This document shows positions 44,235-54,669 of a stretch of 64,000 nt of DNA, piece by piece. The translations under genes were made by a program, and so were the position numbers. The notes beneath the pieces were generated by a model. It ran no database searches, was not told the DNA's origin, and saw only the letters and a list, made by a program, of their open reading frames with translations. Source of the stretch: Lentzea guizhouensis (GTDB lineage Bacteria; Actinomycetota; Actinomycetes; Mycobacteriales; Pseudonocardiaceae). Within the stretch, counting starts at the first letter, position 1; the number at the start of each line of letters is the position of its first letter. Location of the stretch: positions 4,278,001-4,342,000 of the forward strand of contig NZ_CP016793.1 of assembly GCF_001701025.1 (NCBI RefSeq), in the 5' to 3' direction.

Positions 44235-46525
44235 CCAAGAGCTCCGTGCTTGTGCAGCAGTTCCATTTGGTGGTCGCGCACGGACGTGCCGTCCGAAGGC
44301 GAGGCTTCCCATTCTCCGTCACTGCGCAGCACCCAGCAGCGCGTGTGCGGGTCCAGGGCCGAGACGAACATGTTCGAGAGCTGGGCGACCAGGCGCGGGT
44401 CCGCCACGCGCACGGCGACCTCGACGCGGCGGTCCAGGTTGCGGTGCATCATGTCCGCGCTGCCGATCCAGAACTCGTCGCAGCCGACGAACTGGAACAC
44501 CCGCGAGTGCTCCAGGAACCGGCCGAGGATCGAGCGCACGTTGATGTTGTCGGACAGTCCCTTGATGCCGGGCTTCAACCCGCAGATGCCGCGCACCACC
44601 ACGTCGACCGGCACCCCGGCCTGCGACGCGCGGTACAGCGCGTCGATGACCTGCTCGTCCACGAGCGAGTTCACCTTGATGCGCACACCGGACGGACGGC
44701 CCGCCTGCGCGTGCTCGATCTCGCGGTCGATCCGCTCCACGATCCCCTTGCGCACGCCGTAGGGCGCGACCAGCAGCGTGCGGTACTCGTCCTGGCGCGC
44801 GTAGCCGGTCAGCACGTTGAACAGGTCCGTGAGGTCGGCGCCGATCGTCGGTTCCGCCGTGAGGATGCCGACGTCCTCGTACAGCCGCGCGGTCTTCGGG
44901 TTGTAGTTGCCGGTGCCGATGTGGCAGTAGCGGCGGATCGTCGACCCCTCCTGGCGCACCACCAGCGAGGTCTTGCAGTGGGTCTTCAGGCCCACCAGGC
45001 CGTACACCACGTGCACGCCCGCCTTCTCCAGCGTGCGGGCCCACTTGATGTTCGCCTGCTCGTCGAAGCGCGCCTTGATCTCCACCAGCGCCACGACCTG
45101 CTTGCCCGCCTCGGCCGCGTCGATCAGCGCGTCCACGATCGGGGAGTCGCCGGAGGTGCGGTACAGGGTCTGCTTGATGGCCAGCACGTGCGGGTCGGCG
45201 GCGGCCTGCTCGATGAAGCGCTGCACCGACGTGGAGAACGAGTCGTACGGGTGGTGCACGAGCACGTCACCCTCGCGCAGCGTCGCGAAGACGCTCTTCG
45301 GCGTCTCCCGCTCGCCGAACGCCGGGTGCGTGGCCGGCACGAACGCCGGGTCCTTCAACGTCTTGCGGTCGATGCCGTAGAGCTGCCACAGGCACGACAG
45401 GTCGAGCAGGCCGGGCACGGTCACGACGTCGTGCGGGTCGACGTCCATCTCCCGCAGCAGCAGTTCGAGCATGTGCTCGGTCATGTCGTCGGCCACCTCG
45501 AGCCGCACAGGCGGGCCGAAGCGGCGGCGGGCGAGCTCGCGTTCCAGCGCCTGCAACAGGTCCTCGTCGCGGTCCTCCTCGACCTCCAGGTCGGCGTTGC
45601 GGGTCACCCGGAACGCGTGGCACTCGATGACCTGCATGCCGGCGAAGAGCTCGTTGAGGTGTGCGGCGATCAGCTCCTCCAACGGCAGGAAGGTCGCCGA
45701 CGACGACGAGCGGTCCGCCTCGACCCGCACCAGGCGCGGCACGTTGTCCGGCACCTTCACGCGGGCGAAGCGCTCACCACCGCCCTCGGGGTCGCGCACG
45801 GTCACCGCGAGGTTCAGCGACAGCCCGGAGATGTACGGGAACGGGTGCGCCGGGTCGACCGCCAGCGGCGTGAGCACCGGGAAGACCTGTTCGCTGAAGT
45901 AGTTGGAGAGCCTCAGCCGGTCGTAGTCGGTGAGGTCGCCCCACGTCACGATGCTGATCCGGTGCTCTTCCAGACCGGGCCGGATGTGGTCGAGGAACGC
46001 GCGGGCGTGCTGCTCCACGAGTTCCTGCGAGCGCTTGGAGATCGCCACGAGCTGCTCGAGCGGCGTGAGCCCGTCCGCGCTGCGCACCGTGAGACCGGTC
46101 TCCGCCCGCCTCTTCAGGCCCGCGACCCTGACCATGTAGAACTCGTCGAGGTTCGAGGCGAAGATCGCCAGGAACTTCGCGCGCTCCAGCAGCGGCTGCG
46201 AGGAGTCCTCGGCGAGCGCGAGCACGCGGGAGTTGAAGTCCAACCAGGACAGTTCCCGGTTGAAGTAGCGGTCGTCCGGCAGGTCGGTCGGCAGTGCGCT
46301 CGACGTCACCGCCGGCGGTGCGGAGGGGACACCCCGCACCGGGGTGGCCACCGGCTGGGTCGGCTGGGTCTTGCGCCGCGGCGGGTTGGACGCCCGCCTC
46401 GTCGCCGCGCGGGGCTGCTTGCGCGTGTCCGCCGCGGGCGGGGTCTCCGCCGCCTTGCTCCGCGTGGCGCGGCGTCGGGGAGGTGTCGCCTGGCCGTCAG
46501 TGTTCTCCGTGCTCACGCCCCGCAT
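44231..46525 (-). CDS. ppk1: Polyphosphate kinase 1
   Basis: A 764-aa enzyme that polymerises the ATP gamma-phosphate into polyphosphate. Conserved regions: [17 protein letters not shown] at the N domain, [19 protein letters not shown], the catalytic-histidine region [21 protein letters not shown] and the last domain [10 protein letters not shown]. Residues 1-80 are a basic, Pro/Ala/Thr-rich extension not needed for the fold. The start may be ATG 46525 or GTG 46516. It is followed by mutT1 and preceded at 59 nt by a 63-aa gene. Confidence 0.95.
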   Translation of the reverse strand: MRGVSTENTDGQATPPRRRATRSKAAETPPAADTRKQPRAATRRASNPPRRKTQPTQPVATPVRGVPSAPPAVTSSALPTDLPDDRYFNRELSWLDFNSRVLALAEDSSQPLLERAKFLAIFASNLDEFYMVRVAGLKRRAETGLTVRSADGLTPLEQLVAISKRSQELVEQHARAFLDHIRPGLEEHRISIVTWGDLTDYDRLRLSNYFSEQVFPVLTPLAVDPAHPFPYISGLSLNLAVTVRDPEGGGERFARVKVPDNVPRLVRVEADRSSSSATFLPLEELIAAHLNELFAGMQVIECHAFRVTRNADLEVEEDRDEDLLQALERELARRRFGPPVRLEVADDMTEHMLELLLREMDVDPHDVVTVPGLLDLSCLWQLYGIDRKTLKDPAFVPATHPAFGERETPKSVFATLREGDVLVHHPYDSFSTSVQRFIEQAAADPHVLAIKQTLYRTSGDSPIVDALIDAAEAGKQVVALVEIKARFDEQANIKWARTLEKAGVHVVYGLVGLKTHCKTSLVVRQEGSTIRRYCHIGTGNYNPKTARLYEDVGILTAEPTIGADLTDLFNVLTGYARQDEYRTLLVAPYGVRKGIVERIDREIEHAQAGRPSGVRIKVNSLVDEQVIDALYRASQAGVPVDVVVRGICGLKPGIKGLSDNINVRSILGRFLEHSRVFQFVGCDEFWIGSADMMHRNLDRRVEVAVRVADPRLVAQLSNMFVSALDPHTRCWVLRSDGEWEASPSDGTSVRDHQMELLHKHGALG

Positions 46526-46584
46526 TGTTCCCCACTATCGACGCGAGCGCCCCCGCCGCGAACGTCCGGCCGGTGAACTCCTCG

Positions 46585-46776
46585 TCACAGAACAGGCATG
46601 CGAACGGCGGTGATGACGCCGTCGGGACTACGTTCGAGGGTCACCCGTTGCCCCGGACGCAGCATCCGCCAGCCACCCGCGGTGACGGCTTCCGCGCTCA
46701 CGTCGAGGAGCACGCCGTCATCACGCAGAACCGTCGCGGAGCCGTCACTGTCAAACGTGGACACGGTCGCCTGCAC
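46585..46776 (-). CDS. Small OB/cold-shock-like protein upstream of ppk1
   Basis: A 63-aa protein beginning with GTG: QATVSTFDSDGSATVLRDDG, then SAEAVTAGGWRMLRPGQRV and ending GVITAVRMPVL. The beta-strand pattern and the GQRVT segment resemble a cold-shock/S1-like OB fold, but the RNP motifs of CspA are absent. It is same-strand with ppk1, 59 nt upstream, and divergent from the LVIVD gene. No function is assigned. Coding is supported by the protein-like composition and its fit in the gap. Confidence 0.7.
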   Translation of the reverse strand: MQATVSTFDSDGSATVLRDDGVLLDVSAEAVTAGGWRMLRPGQRVTLERSPDGVITAVRMPVL

Positions 46777-46839
46777 AGAGCAGAACGATAGACGTTCGGA
46801 CCTGACCGGTCGCACCCGTGCGCTGCCAGGGTCGGACCC

Positions 46840-48374
46840 ATGAAGGTTATTGCCACGATCACCGCGGCGACCCTGTTGGCCTTCACCACGGCGGGCCTGG
46901 CATCGGCGGCGGGAGCCGAGCCGAAAACCCCCGAGGTGGACAAACCTCGTCTTCAGGCGGCGGCCAAGAACGTCCGTCTCAAGGCGGCACTGCCCGGCAC
47001 CGAACGCGCCATCTCGATCGCGTTCGCCCGGTACGGACCCCGCGACGTCGCGTTCGTCAGCATGGAGACCGGGCTGAAGACGTTCGACGTCACCGACCTC
47101 GACCAGCCGGAACTCCTCGACCACCTGACCAAGCAGGAGTTGGCGCTGCCCGGCGACGACCCGGCGAAGCGCTTCTGGGAGAACGAGGACATCAACGTCG
47201 ACCCGGTGCGCAAGCTCGCGTTCCTGGCGCGGGAGGTGAACTCGTTCGGGCGCGCCCTGCCGGGTGACCGCCCGACCGGCAACTACATCGTGTCCGCTGT
47301 GGACCCGGCCGATCTGAAGGTGCTGAGCTTCCACCGGCAGAACACCGGCCACACGAGCACCTGTATCAACGACTGCCAGTTCCTGTGGACGGCAGGACTG
47401 GACCGGTCGGACGCCAAGACCGGGCGCATCTTCGTGACCGACATCCGCGATCCGAGGAACCCGAAGGAGCTCCCCGTCTCGGTCGACGTCCGCGGCAAGG
47501 CGGGCGAGGGCAAGATCACCCACGACGTCCAGGTCGACGCCCAGGGCGTCGCCTGGGTGGCGGGCGATGACGGCACCCGCGGCTACTGGACGCGGGGATG
47601 GCACCGCGACCCGTTGAGCGGCAAGCACCGCGAGGCGACGGCGTGGGACCCGGTCCCGTACGCGGGCGGCGCCGTGCCGAAGGCGGACATGCCGACCTCG
47701 TTCACGCACAACTCGTTCCGCCCGGTCGGCCGCACGCTCGCCGACGGTCCACGGCCGACCCGTGAGCACCGCCCGGCTCGCTGCTGCTGCACACCGAGGA
47801 GGCGTTCGGCTCGCCCACCTGCAAGACCGAGGGCCGGTTCGTCATCTCCTCGCTGCAGGGCACGCACAACGGCGAGGGCTGGGGCGAGACGCCGAAGGAG
47901 ATGAAGACCGTCGGCATCTGGAGCCCGGACGACCAGGAGGGCACGATCCCCGGCAACGTCACGTGCTCGGCGCACTACTTCGACGTGCAGAACAGGATCG
48001 TGGCCTACTCCTGGTACAACCAGGGCACCCGGTTCCTGGACGTCTCCGACCCGGCCAGGCCGATCCAGATCGGCTACTGGCGGCCGGACGCGGCGACCTC
48101 GTGGGCGCCGTACTGGCACCGCGGCACCGTCTTCGTCGCGGACATCTCGCGCGGTGTCGAGATCCTGGAGCTGGAGCAGGGCGCCTACGACGCGCAGGCG
48201 AGCGGCACGAACGTGACGCTCACGACCCAGTACGCGCGGGAACAGGCCAGGGAGAGCGACCGGGAACCCGTGCCGCTCGCCCCGAACCCGTTCTACGGCT
48301 GGGCCTGCCCGATGGTCGCGAGCCGGGACGACTCGGGCGACTGCGGAGCGGGGGCCTGCGGCGCGCCCTGCTGA
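46840..48374 (+). pseudogene. Secreted LVIVD-repeat (beta-propeller) protein, frameshifted
   Basis: An exported protein of about 511 aa if the frame is repaired. A signal peptide (MKVIATITAATLLAFTTAG..ASA) is followed by propeller-type repeats such as GLKTFDVTDLDQPELLDH, TGRIFVTDIRDPRNPKEL, GTRFLDVSDPARPIQIGYW and RGVEILELEQGAYDA, each matching the LVIVD theme. The first part runs to about GPRPTREHR. The second, in another frame, starts GSLLLHTEEAFGSP. One base missing near 47776 (C-rich run) explains the break. The C-terminus overlaps the convergent acyltransferase gene by 82 nt. A CAGGGT box sits 7 nt before the ATG. Confidence 0.8.
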
Positions 48375-49471
48375 GGCACGCGCTGGCGGGCGATCACCCG
48401 GCGGCCGAGGTTGATCATCGGGATCTCGACCGTCCGGTACAGGACGCTCGCCAGCGCCAGCCCCAGCGCGGTGACCACGACGGCCTGCCCGATGCCGGAC
48501 AGCTCGGGCCAGAAGTACCAGATGATCGTGGCCGCGACCGTCTGCACGAGGTAGAGCGAGTACGACCGCTCACCCACGAACTGCATCGGCCTGGTGGACA
48601 GCAACGTCGTGACCGGTCCCGGCGAGACCAGTGAGGCGAGCAGGACCGCGGTCGCCACCGCGTAGACGGGGACGACCAGCACGTGGCCGGGGATGCCCGC
48701 CAGCCCGTCGAGGAACGCCGCCATCGGCTTCACGGCCAGGTGCACACCGATGAATCCGATCGGGACGATGAGCTGCGCCGCGCGGTTCGTCAGCGGCCGC
48801 AGCACCGCGAAGCCGAGCGGGCTGTGCAACGCGACGGCCAGCAGCACGCCGGTGAGGATCGAGAAGTAGTGCAGCGGCCAGCCGGGGTTGCTGTGGCCCA
48901 CCGTGAAGTTGACCGCGACGAGCACGAGCAGCATGCCCAGCAGCGCCGCACCGGCGCGGCGCCGCAGCACGACGGTGCCCAGCGCGATCGCCACCAGCGG
49001 CCAGACCAGGTAGAACTTCTGCTCGATGCCCAGCGACCACGACTGGCCGTACGGGCTGATGCCGGCGAACTCGTTGGTGAACGTGAGGTAGTACTTGAGC
49101 GACGGGCCGATCCCGTTGCTCGTGAACGTGCCGTAGATCGCCGAGCTGACGGCGGCCACGAGCAGGACCACCAGGTACACCGGCATGATCCGGAACGCCC
49201 GGCGCAGGTAGAACTCCTTGAGCGAGATCCGGCCGGTCCTGCGTTCCTCGCGCAGCATCAGCGTGGTGATCAGGAAACCGCTGAGGACGAAGAACATCTG
49301 GACACCGGCCCAGCCCTGCAACCAGTCGGGGCCGCCGTAGTGGAAGAACACCACCAGCACGGCGGCGATGGCGCGCAGGCCGTCGAGCGCGGGGAAGCGG
49401 CGCAACGCCAGGTAGTCGGCGTGCGTCAACGAATTCAACTGTGAACACCTCGGGAACGCGTCGGGGAACAC
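48293..49471 (-). CDS. Acyltransferase 3 family membrane protein
   Basis: A protein of about 392 aa with around ten TM helices. The N-terminal motif FPALDGLRAIAAVLVVFFHYGG carries the conserved arginine and catalytic histidine, and FFVLSGFLITTLMLREE follows, as in OafA-type O-acyltransferases that modify cell-surface polysaccharide or secreted products. The C-terminal 40 residues are a cytoplasmic Gln/Pro-rich tail. The start is uncertain: GTG 49471, or TTG 49438 with a GAGGTG site. The upstream spacer has an inverted GTTAC/GTAAC at 49537-49556. Confidence 0.88.
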   Translation of the reverse strand: MFPDAFPRCSQLNSLTHADYLALRRFPALDGLRAIAAVLVVFFHYGGPDWLQGWAGVQMFFVLSGFLITTLMLREERRTGRISLKEFYLRRAFRIMPVYLVVLLVAAVSSAIYGTFTSNGIGPSLKYYLTFTNEFAGISPYGQSWSLGIEQKFYLVWPLVAIALGTVVLRRRAGAALLGMLLVLVAVNFTVGHSNPGWPLHYFSILTGVLLAVALHSPLGFAVLRPLTNRAAQLIVPIGFIGVHLAVKPMAAFLDGLAGIPGHVLVVPVYAVATAVLLASLVSPGPVTTLLSTRPMQFVGERSYSLYLVQTVAATIIWYFWPELSGIGQAVVVTALGLALASVLYRTVEIPMINLGRRVIARQRVPQQGAPQAPAPQSPESSRLATIGQAQP

Positions 49472-49578
49472 GACGTCGGGGGCACGTCGCCAGGGGTACG
49501 TCAGGGGATACGGATGTAAAGGTGCCGAGGTTTCCCGTTACGTTGCTTGGAGTAACTTTTTCGTGGCGTTCGTCACGA

Positions 49579-50574
49579 TTAGCAGGCGCGTAAAGAGGAG
49601 AAGGCGCTCAGCGGTGCCGCCGCGGCCGCGTGCCGGCCGCGTTGGGCGAGCGCGCCGCCGCGGACCTCCAGCCAGTACTCGGTCTCGCTCGTGTGCATGG
49701 TCGCGCCGCTGCGGATGTCGGTGACATAAGAAGACTCCGAACGCCATGACACGAAGTCGCCGCTGACGCGCGGGAACACGATGCCCTCGGTCTTCGGCAC
49801 CGCCTTGATCTCGGCCAGCTCACGCGCCTGCGGCCAGTCCGCACGCCATCCGAGCAACCTGTCGTCCTGCGTCCACACCAGCGTGCGCCCGTCCGAGGCC
49901 ACGCTCGCACCGGGGCTCGCCTTCGCGAGGGGTTCCGGCAGCACGGCCTCACCGCGGTCCGTCCGCACCGCGCGGAACTTCCCGTCCTGCGTCCAGACGA
50001 GCAGGTCGCCGAAGAACGCCGGCGCCTCGCCCTTGCCGACGACGGTGTCCTTCTTCTTGGCGAGGTCGTGGAGGTGGACGCCGGCCTCGTCCGCCCACGC
50101 GGCTCTGCCGTTGTGCAGCACGGGAGCGGCGCTGCCGCTGATCCGCACGGGAGCGCCGTCCTTCTGCGAGTCCCAGGCGTACACGGTGGTGTCGCGGCTT
50201 CCGGGGCCGGGCGTGGTGGCGAAGGTGACCCAGCGGCCGTCGAACTCGACGTCGAAGAGCTGGGCGTCGTCCTGCACGGCCATGACCTGCTGGCGTTTGC
50301 GGCTGTCGCGCAGCACCAGTTCGGTGGTGCGGTTGCGGGTGGTCTTCACCAGTGTCGTGTCGGCGGTGCCGTTCGCCGCGACGACGCTGACGTGCTCGTG
50401 CGAGCCCACCTCGGTCCTGGTGCGGGACAGCTGGTGTCTCCAGTCGTCCGGCAGGTCGGCGTGGCACGACACCAGCTTGTTCGGTGCGGTGTAGCCGGGT
50501 GCCCGCTCCAGGTGCAGGGCGGTGGCGCAACCGGCGACGGCGGTGAGCACCGCCAGTCCGATGAGGGTTCGCAT
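49579..50574 (-). CDS. Lipoprotein with propeller-like repeats
   Basis: A 331-aa lipoprotein. The signal peptide MRTLIGLAVLTAVAGC ends in the lipobox VAGC. The mature part has repeated strands with W and WTQDG/WTQDD motifs (FFGDLLVWTQDGKF, DGRTLVWTQDDRL, GDFVSWRSESS), suggesting a beta-propeller. I recognise no family and no catalytic residues. ATG 50574 is preferred because it starts the signal peptide and has GGAGACGC upstream; longer versions would add non-signal sequence. Preceded by cofC on the same strand. Confidence 0.78.
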   Translation of the reverse strand: MRTLIGLAVLTAVAGCATALHLERAPGYTAPNKLVSCHADLPDDWRHQLSRTRTEVGSHEHVSVVAANGTADTTLVKTTRNRTTELVLRDSRKRQQVMAVQDDAQLFDVEFDGRWVTFATTPGPGSRDTTVYAWDSQKDGAPVRISGSAAPVLHNGRAAWADEAGVHLHDLAKKKDTVVGKGEAPAFFGDLLVWTQDGKFRAVRTDRGEAVLPEPLAKASPGASVASDGRTLVWTQDDRLLGWRADWPQARELAEIKAVPKTEGIVFPRVSGDFVSWRSESSYVTDIRSGATMHTSETEYWLEVRGGALAQRGRHAAAAAPLSAFSSLRAC

Positions 50575-50620
50575 GCGTCTCCGAGGTCGTGGATCACCTC
50601 CGAGGACGCGTGTGACTTGA

Positions 50621-51255
50621 TCAGGTTGTCCAGGCGGGCAGTGCGTTCGCGGTGTGCGTTCCCAGCCCGATCGCCTGTGCGAGCCGCAGGTCCTCCTCCG
50701 TGTCCACGTCACAGCGCAGCGACGGCCACGGGCCGATCAGCGCGACCGCACCGGACCGCTCGTGCAGCTCGGCCGAGCCGACGCCGAAGCGCGGGCCGAG
50801 CTCACCGCCGGGCGCGGCGAGCAGCAGCGTGGTGCCGGTGCCTGGCGGTCCGGCACGAACGCGACGGCCGCGGCGGCGACCAACGCGGCCTGCAGCTCGT
50901 CGGGTCGCAACGCGGGCAGGTCGGCCTGCAGCGCGCCGATCCGAGCTGACCGCAGCGTCCTGGCGCCGTGCCGCAGCGCCTCGTTGAGACCGGGCTCGGC
51001 CGGCTCCGGCACCGACTCGACGCCGAGCGCGGCCATCTCCGCGGCCACCGCCGGGTCGGATGTGATGGTGACCACGCGCCGGACGCCGGGGGTGTTCACG
51101 GCCGCGCTCACCGTGTCGAGGGCGAGCGCGAGCGCCAGCGCCGCGTGCGACACCGGATCGCCGCCGGTGGCGCTGGTCAGCCTGGTCTTCGCCCTGTCCA
51201 GCGTCTTGACCGGAACCACGAGGTCGACTTCATCCCGCACCTCGTCATAGTCCAC
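50621..51255 (-). pseudogene. cofC: 2-phospho-L-lactate / phosphoenolpyruvate guanylyltransferase (F420 pathway), frameshifted
   Basis: CofC/FbiD makes the GDP-activated precursor for coenzyme F420. The start VDLVVPVKTLDRAKTRL, the GVRRVVTITSDPAVAAEM strand and LQADLPALRPDEL are characteristic. After AFVPDRQ the frame breaks. Adding one base between 50842 and 50843 restores GTGTTLLLAAPGGELGPRFG and the C-terminus LGTHTANALPAWTT, giving about 211 aa, the normal length. A sequencing error is likely. Its location next to plsC/gpsA is conserved in mycobacteria (Rv2983 region). Confidence 0.85.
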
Positions 51256-51311
51256 GATCTGGCGACTAATGTGCGCATGGGCGCAGATCTACGCAGGTGA
51301 GGAGAGGCCAC

Positions 51312-52019
51312 GTGGCCAAACGGGAGAAGGGCGGCTTCTGGGTCGGTGTCGCCGCGGCGATCGTCTACCCGATGTCGTTCGTGCTGGGCAGGCACCGGAT
51401 CCTGCACAAGGACCGCATCCCGCGCCAAGGTGCGGCCCTGCTCGTGATGAACCACATCTCGCACCTCGACCCGTGCTACGACGCCGTGTTCGTGCACCGC
51501 AGCTACCGGGTGCCGCACTTCCTCGCCAAGCACAGCCTGTGGAACGTGCCGATCATGGGCTCGATCCTCAAGGGCGCGAAGCAGATCCCCGTCTACCGCG
51601 GCACCTCCGACGCCCAGCAGAGCCTGCGCGCGGCGCACGAGGCGCTGGAGAACGGTCAGGTGGTGGTCATCTACCCGGAGGGCACGATCACCAGGGACCC
51701 CGACGGCTGGCCCGCGAACTCCCGCACCGGGGTGGCGCGGCTCGCGCTGCAGCACGACGGTCCGGTCATCCCGGTCGCCCGGTGGGGCACCCTCGACCTC
51801 TACAACCACTACCAGCGCACGTTCCGGCCGTTCCCGCGCAAGACGATCACCCACCTCGTCGGTGAGCCGGTCGACCTGTCCGCCTACCGCGGCGAGGAGG
51901 AGACGCTGCCGTTGCTGCGGGAGGTCACCGACCTGCTGATGAACAGCGTCAAGGACCGCCTCGCCGAGATCCGCGAGCAGCAGGCGCCAGAGGGCTTCTA
52001 CGGACCGAGGAAGGCCTGA
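51312..52019 (+). CDS. plsC: 1-acyl-sn-glycerol-3-phosphate acyltransferase
   Basis: A 235-aa PlsC-type acyltransferase of phospholipid synthesis. The catalytic NHxxxxD motif is [10 protein letters not shown], motif III is YPEGTITRD, and PVYRGTSDA lies between. An N-terminal hydrophobic segment ([16 protein letters not shown]) anchors it. The GTG start at 51312 follows GGAGAGG. gpsA starts 2 nt after its stop, so glycerol-3-phosphate supply and acylation are coupled. It is divergent from cofC. Confidence 0.93.
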   Translation: MAKREKGGFWVGVAAAIVYPMSFVLGRHRILHKDRIPRQGAALLVMNHISHLDPCYDAVFVHRSYRVPHFLAKHSLWNVPIMGSILKGAKQIPVYRGTSDAQQSLRAAHEALENGQVVVIYPEGTITRDPDGWPANSRTGVARLALQHDGPVIPVARWGTLDLYNHYQRTFRPFPRKTITHLVGEPVDLSAYRGEEETLPLLREVTDLLMNSVKDRLAEIREQQAPEGFYGPRKA

Positions 52020-52020
52020 C

Positions 52021-53031
52021 ATGGCGATCGAACGCGTTGCGGTGCTGGGCGCCGGTTCGTGGGGCACGACGTTCGCGAAGGTCGTCGCGGACTCCGGCCC
52101 CGAGGTCGTGCTGTGGGCGCGCAGGCAGCAGGTCGCCGACGAGATCACCGAGACCCGCGTCAACTCCGGTTACCTGCCCGGCATCGAGCTGCCGGCGAAC
52201 CTCGCGGCGACCGCGGACCCGGCGAAGGCGCTCGCCGGCGCCGACGCGGTGGTGCTGGCCACGCCCTCGCAGACGCTGCGGGTGAACCTGTCGGCGTGGA
52301 AGGAGCTGCTGCCGGCGGACGCGACCCTGGTGTCGCTGTCCAAGGGCGTGGAGCTCGGCACGCTGAAGCGGATGAGCGAGGTGATCTCCGAGGTCGCCGG
52401 TGTCGACCCGTCCCAGGTGGCCGTGGTGTCCGGGCCCAACCTGGCCAAGGAGATCGCTGTCGGGCAGCCGACCGCGACCGTCATCGCGTGCGCGGACCAC
52501 GACCGTGCGGTCGACCTGCAGCACGCGTGCTCGAACTCGTACTTCCGCCCGTACACCAACACCGACGTGATCGGCTGCGAGCTCGGCGGGGCGTGCAAGA
52601 ACGTCATCGCGCTGGCGTGCGGCATGGCGGCGGGCCTGGGCTACGGCGACAACACGATGGCGTCGATCATCACCCGCGGGCTGGCCGAGACCGCGCGGCT
52701 CGGTGCGGCGCTGGGCGCGGACCCGTTGACGTTCGCCGGTCTGGCCGGGCTGGGCGACCTGGTGGCGACCTGTGCGTCGCCGTTGTCGCGCAACCGGACC
52801 TTCGGCGAGCGGCTGGGCAAGGGCGAGACGCTGGAGCAGGCCCAGGAGGCGGCGCACGGGCAGGTCGCCGAGGGCGTGAAGTCGTGCTCGTCGATCCGTG
52901 AGCTCGCGCGGGCGCACGACGTGGACATGCCGATCACCGAAGGCGTGCACATGGTGTGTCATGACGGGCTCAGCGCGCGCGACCTCGGTGCCGCGCTGCT
53001 GGGTCGCGACCGGAAGCACGAGCGCCAGTGA
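52021..53031 (+). CDS. gpsA: Glycerol-3-phosphate dehydrogenase [NAD(P)+]
   Basis: A 336-aa enzyme reducing dihydroxyacetone phosphate to sn-glycerol-3-phosphate. The nucleotide site [14 protein letters not shown] is at the N-terminus. The catalytic Lys lies in [19 protein letters not shown]. The substrate region [14 protein letters not shown] is also present. Length is normal. It overlaps the next gene (GTGA). Confidence 0.96.
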   Translation: MAIERVAVLGAGSWGTTFAKVVADSGPEVVLWARRQQVADEITETRVNSGYLPGIELPANLAATADPAKALAGADAVVLATPSQTLRVNLSAWKELLPADATLVSLSKGVELGTLKRMSEVISEVAGVDPSQVAVVSGPNLAKEIAVGQPTATVIACADHDRAVDLQHACSNSYFRPYTNTDVIGCELGGACKNVIALACGMAAGLGYGDNTMASIITRGLAETARLGAALGADPLTFAGLAGLGDLVATCASPLSRNRTFGERLGKGETLEQAQEAAHGQVAEGVKSCSSIRELARAHDVDMPITEGVHMVCHDGLSARDLGAALLGRDRKHERQ

Positions 53032-54092
53032 GCGAGCTGGGTGACGGCACGCGGGTCGTGCACGCGGTCTCGGGTGCGCCGGGCGAACCGTTCGGCGCGC
53101 AGCCGGTGTTCGCGTCGGCGTACCACCTCGGCGGTGAGGACTACTACGGCCGCGCGGGCAACCCGACGTGGCGTGCGCTGGAGACCGCGCTGGGGTCGCT
53201 GGAAGGCGGGGAGTGCGTCGTCTTCCCGTCCGGGATGGCGGCGATCTCGACGTTGCTGCGGTCCGTGCTGTCCACTGGGGACACTCTGGTGCTCCCGTCG
53301 GACGGGTACTTCCTGACCCGCAAGTTCGTGTCCGAAATGGACGTGAACGTGGTCGAGGTGCCGACCGCGGGCCCGTACCCGTCGTTCGAGGGCGTGCGGC
53401 TGGTGTTGCTGGAGACGCCGTCGAACCCCGGTCTGGACGTGTGCGACATCGCGGAGCTGGCGGCCGCGGCGCACGAGGCCGGCGCGTTGCTGGCGGTGGA
53501 CAACACGACGGCGACGCCGCTGGGACAGCGGCCGATCGAGCTCGGTGCGGACGTCGTGGTGGCGTCGGACACCAAGGCGGTGGCCGGGCACAGCGACGTC
53601 CTGTTCGGACACGTGACGCTGGCTTCCGCCGAGCTGGCCGAGCGGGTGCGGTCCGCGCGGACGGTGAACGGTGCGATCCCCGGGCCGTTCGAGACGTGGC
53701 TCGCGCTGCGCGGGCTGGGCACGCTGGACCTGCGGCTGGCGCGGCAGGCGGAGAACGCGGCGGCGCTGTACTCGGCGCTGTCCGGCCGGGTCGCGGGACT
53801 GCGGTGGCCCGGTGCGCCGGAGGACCCCGCGCACCTGGTGGCGGCGCAGCAGATGCGGCGGTTCAACGGGGTGCTGACGTTCGAGCTGGAGTCGGCGGAG
53901 GCGGTCGAGGCGTTCCTCGCGCGCTCGCGGCTGGTGTCGGCGGCGACGTCGTTCGGCGGCCTGCACTCGACGGCGGACCGGCGCGCGCAGTGGGGCGACC
54001 CGGTGCCGGAGGGGCTGGTGCGGTTCTCGGCGGGTTGTGAGGACACGCGGGACCTCGTCGCCGACGTGTCCCACTCCTTGGGACTGGATTGA
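53028..54092 (+). CDS. Cystathionine gamma-lyase/beta-lyase-type PLP enzyme
   Basis: A 354-aa enzyme of the Cys/Met-metabolism PLP family. Substrate/PLP segments: [45 protein letters not shown] and the PLP-lysine region [17 protein letters not shown]. It is shorter than typical cystathionine lyases (about 380-400 aa). Whether it acts as gamma-lyase, beta-lyase or on another thioether is not clear. The GTG overlaps the gpsA stop. Confidence 0.88.
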   Translation: MSELGDGTRVVHAVSGAPGEPFGAQPVFASAYHLGGEDYYGRAGNPTWRALETALGSLEGGECVVFPSGMAAISTLLRSVLSTGDTLVLPSDGYFLTRKFVSEMDVNVVEVPTAGPYPSFEGVRLVLLETPSNPGLDVCDIAELAAAAHEAGALLAVDNTTATPLGQRPIELGADVVVASDTKAVAGHSDVLFGHVTLASAELAERVRSARTVNGAIPGPFETWLALRGLGTLDLRLARQAENAAALYSALSGRVAGLRWPGAPEDPAHLVAAQQMRRFNGVLTFELESAEAVEAFLARSRLVSAATSFGGLHSTADRRAQWGDPVPEGLVRFSAGCEDTRDLVADVSHSLGLD

Positions 54093-54094
54093 CG

Positions 54095-54118
54095 GAGGGT
54101 CCCGACTCCGGGACCCTC
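54095..54118 (+). terminator. Terminator after the plsC-gpsA-lyase operon
   Basis: A perfect 10-bp stem GAGGGTCCCG / CGGGACCCTC with a 4-nt loop, 2 nt after the stop codon. Confidence 0.8.
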
Positions 54119-54210
54119 TCCGGCATGTCCTTGCGCGCACTGTGTTGTACCTGGCGATAGTCCCGCGTCCTCTTTTCGCGCATTCGCCATGGTTAGGACA
54201 GTTCTTCGCG

Positions 54211-54669
54211 ATGTTCGCCGTTCCGGAAAATACCGTCGTTCTGCCTGAGAACTCCGCCCTGCTGCACCCCGTTCGGGTGGCTTTGTCGGTCGCCGCGGAC
54301 CGCTCGCGGTGGGCCCACCTGTTGCGCTACGACCCGGAAGAGCGCTTCTCGACGTTGGTGGAGAAGACCGCCGACCAGGAGATCTGGCTGATGAGCTGGC
54401 TCCCCGGTCAGACGGCCTCCCTGCACGACCACGCCGTCACGACCGGTGCGTTCACCGTGGTCAGCGGTCTGCTCACCGAGGTCGTGACGACGAAGATCCA
54501 GGTCGTGCACTCGCTGCACGCCGGCCAGTCGCGCGTGTGGGGCCCCGGCTACGTGCACCACGTGCGCAACGACGGCGCCGACCCGGCCGTGTCGATCCAC
54601 GTGTACCGCCACGGTTCGCGGGCCATGACGCCGTACCGCTACGACCCGGTCAACGGCCCCGTGCGCTGA
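54211..54669 (+). CDS. Cysteine dioxygenase-type cupin protein
   Basis: A 152-aa cupin. The iron-binding histidines are visible in SLHDHAVTTGAFTVVSG (HxH) and in VHHVRNDG, matching cysteine dioxygenase type I. Such enzymes oxidise cysteine (or a related thiol) to the sulfinic acid, which fits the PLP lyase upstream. ATG 54211 is the likely start, with AGGA 13 nt before; an earlier start is possible. The end overlaps the convergent PNPOx gene by 20 nt. Confidence 0.82.
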   Translation: MFAVPENTVVLPENSALLHPVRVALSVAADRSRWAHLLRYDPEERFSTLVEKTADQEIWLMSWLPGQTASLHDHAVTTGAFTVVSGLLTEVVTTKIQVVHSLHAGQSRVWGPGYVHHVRNDGADPAVSIHVYRHGSRAMTPYRYDPVNGPVR

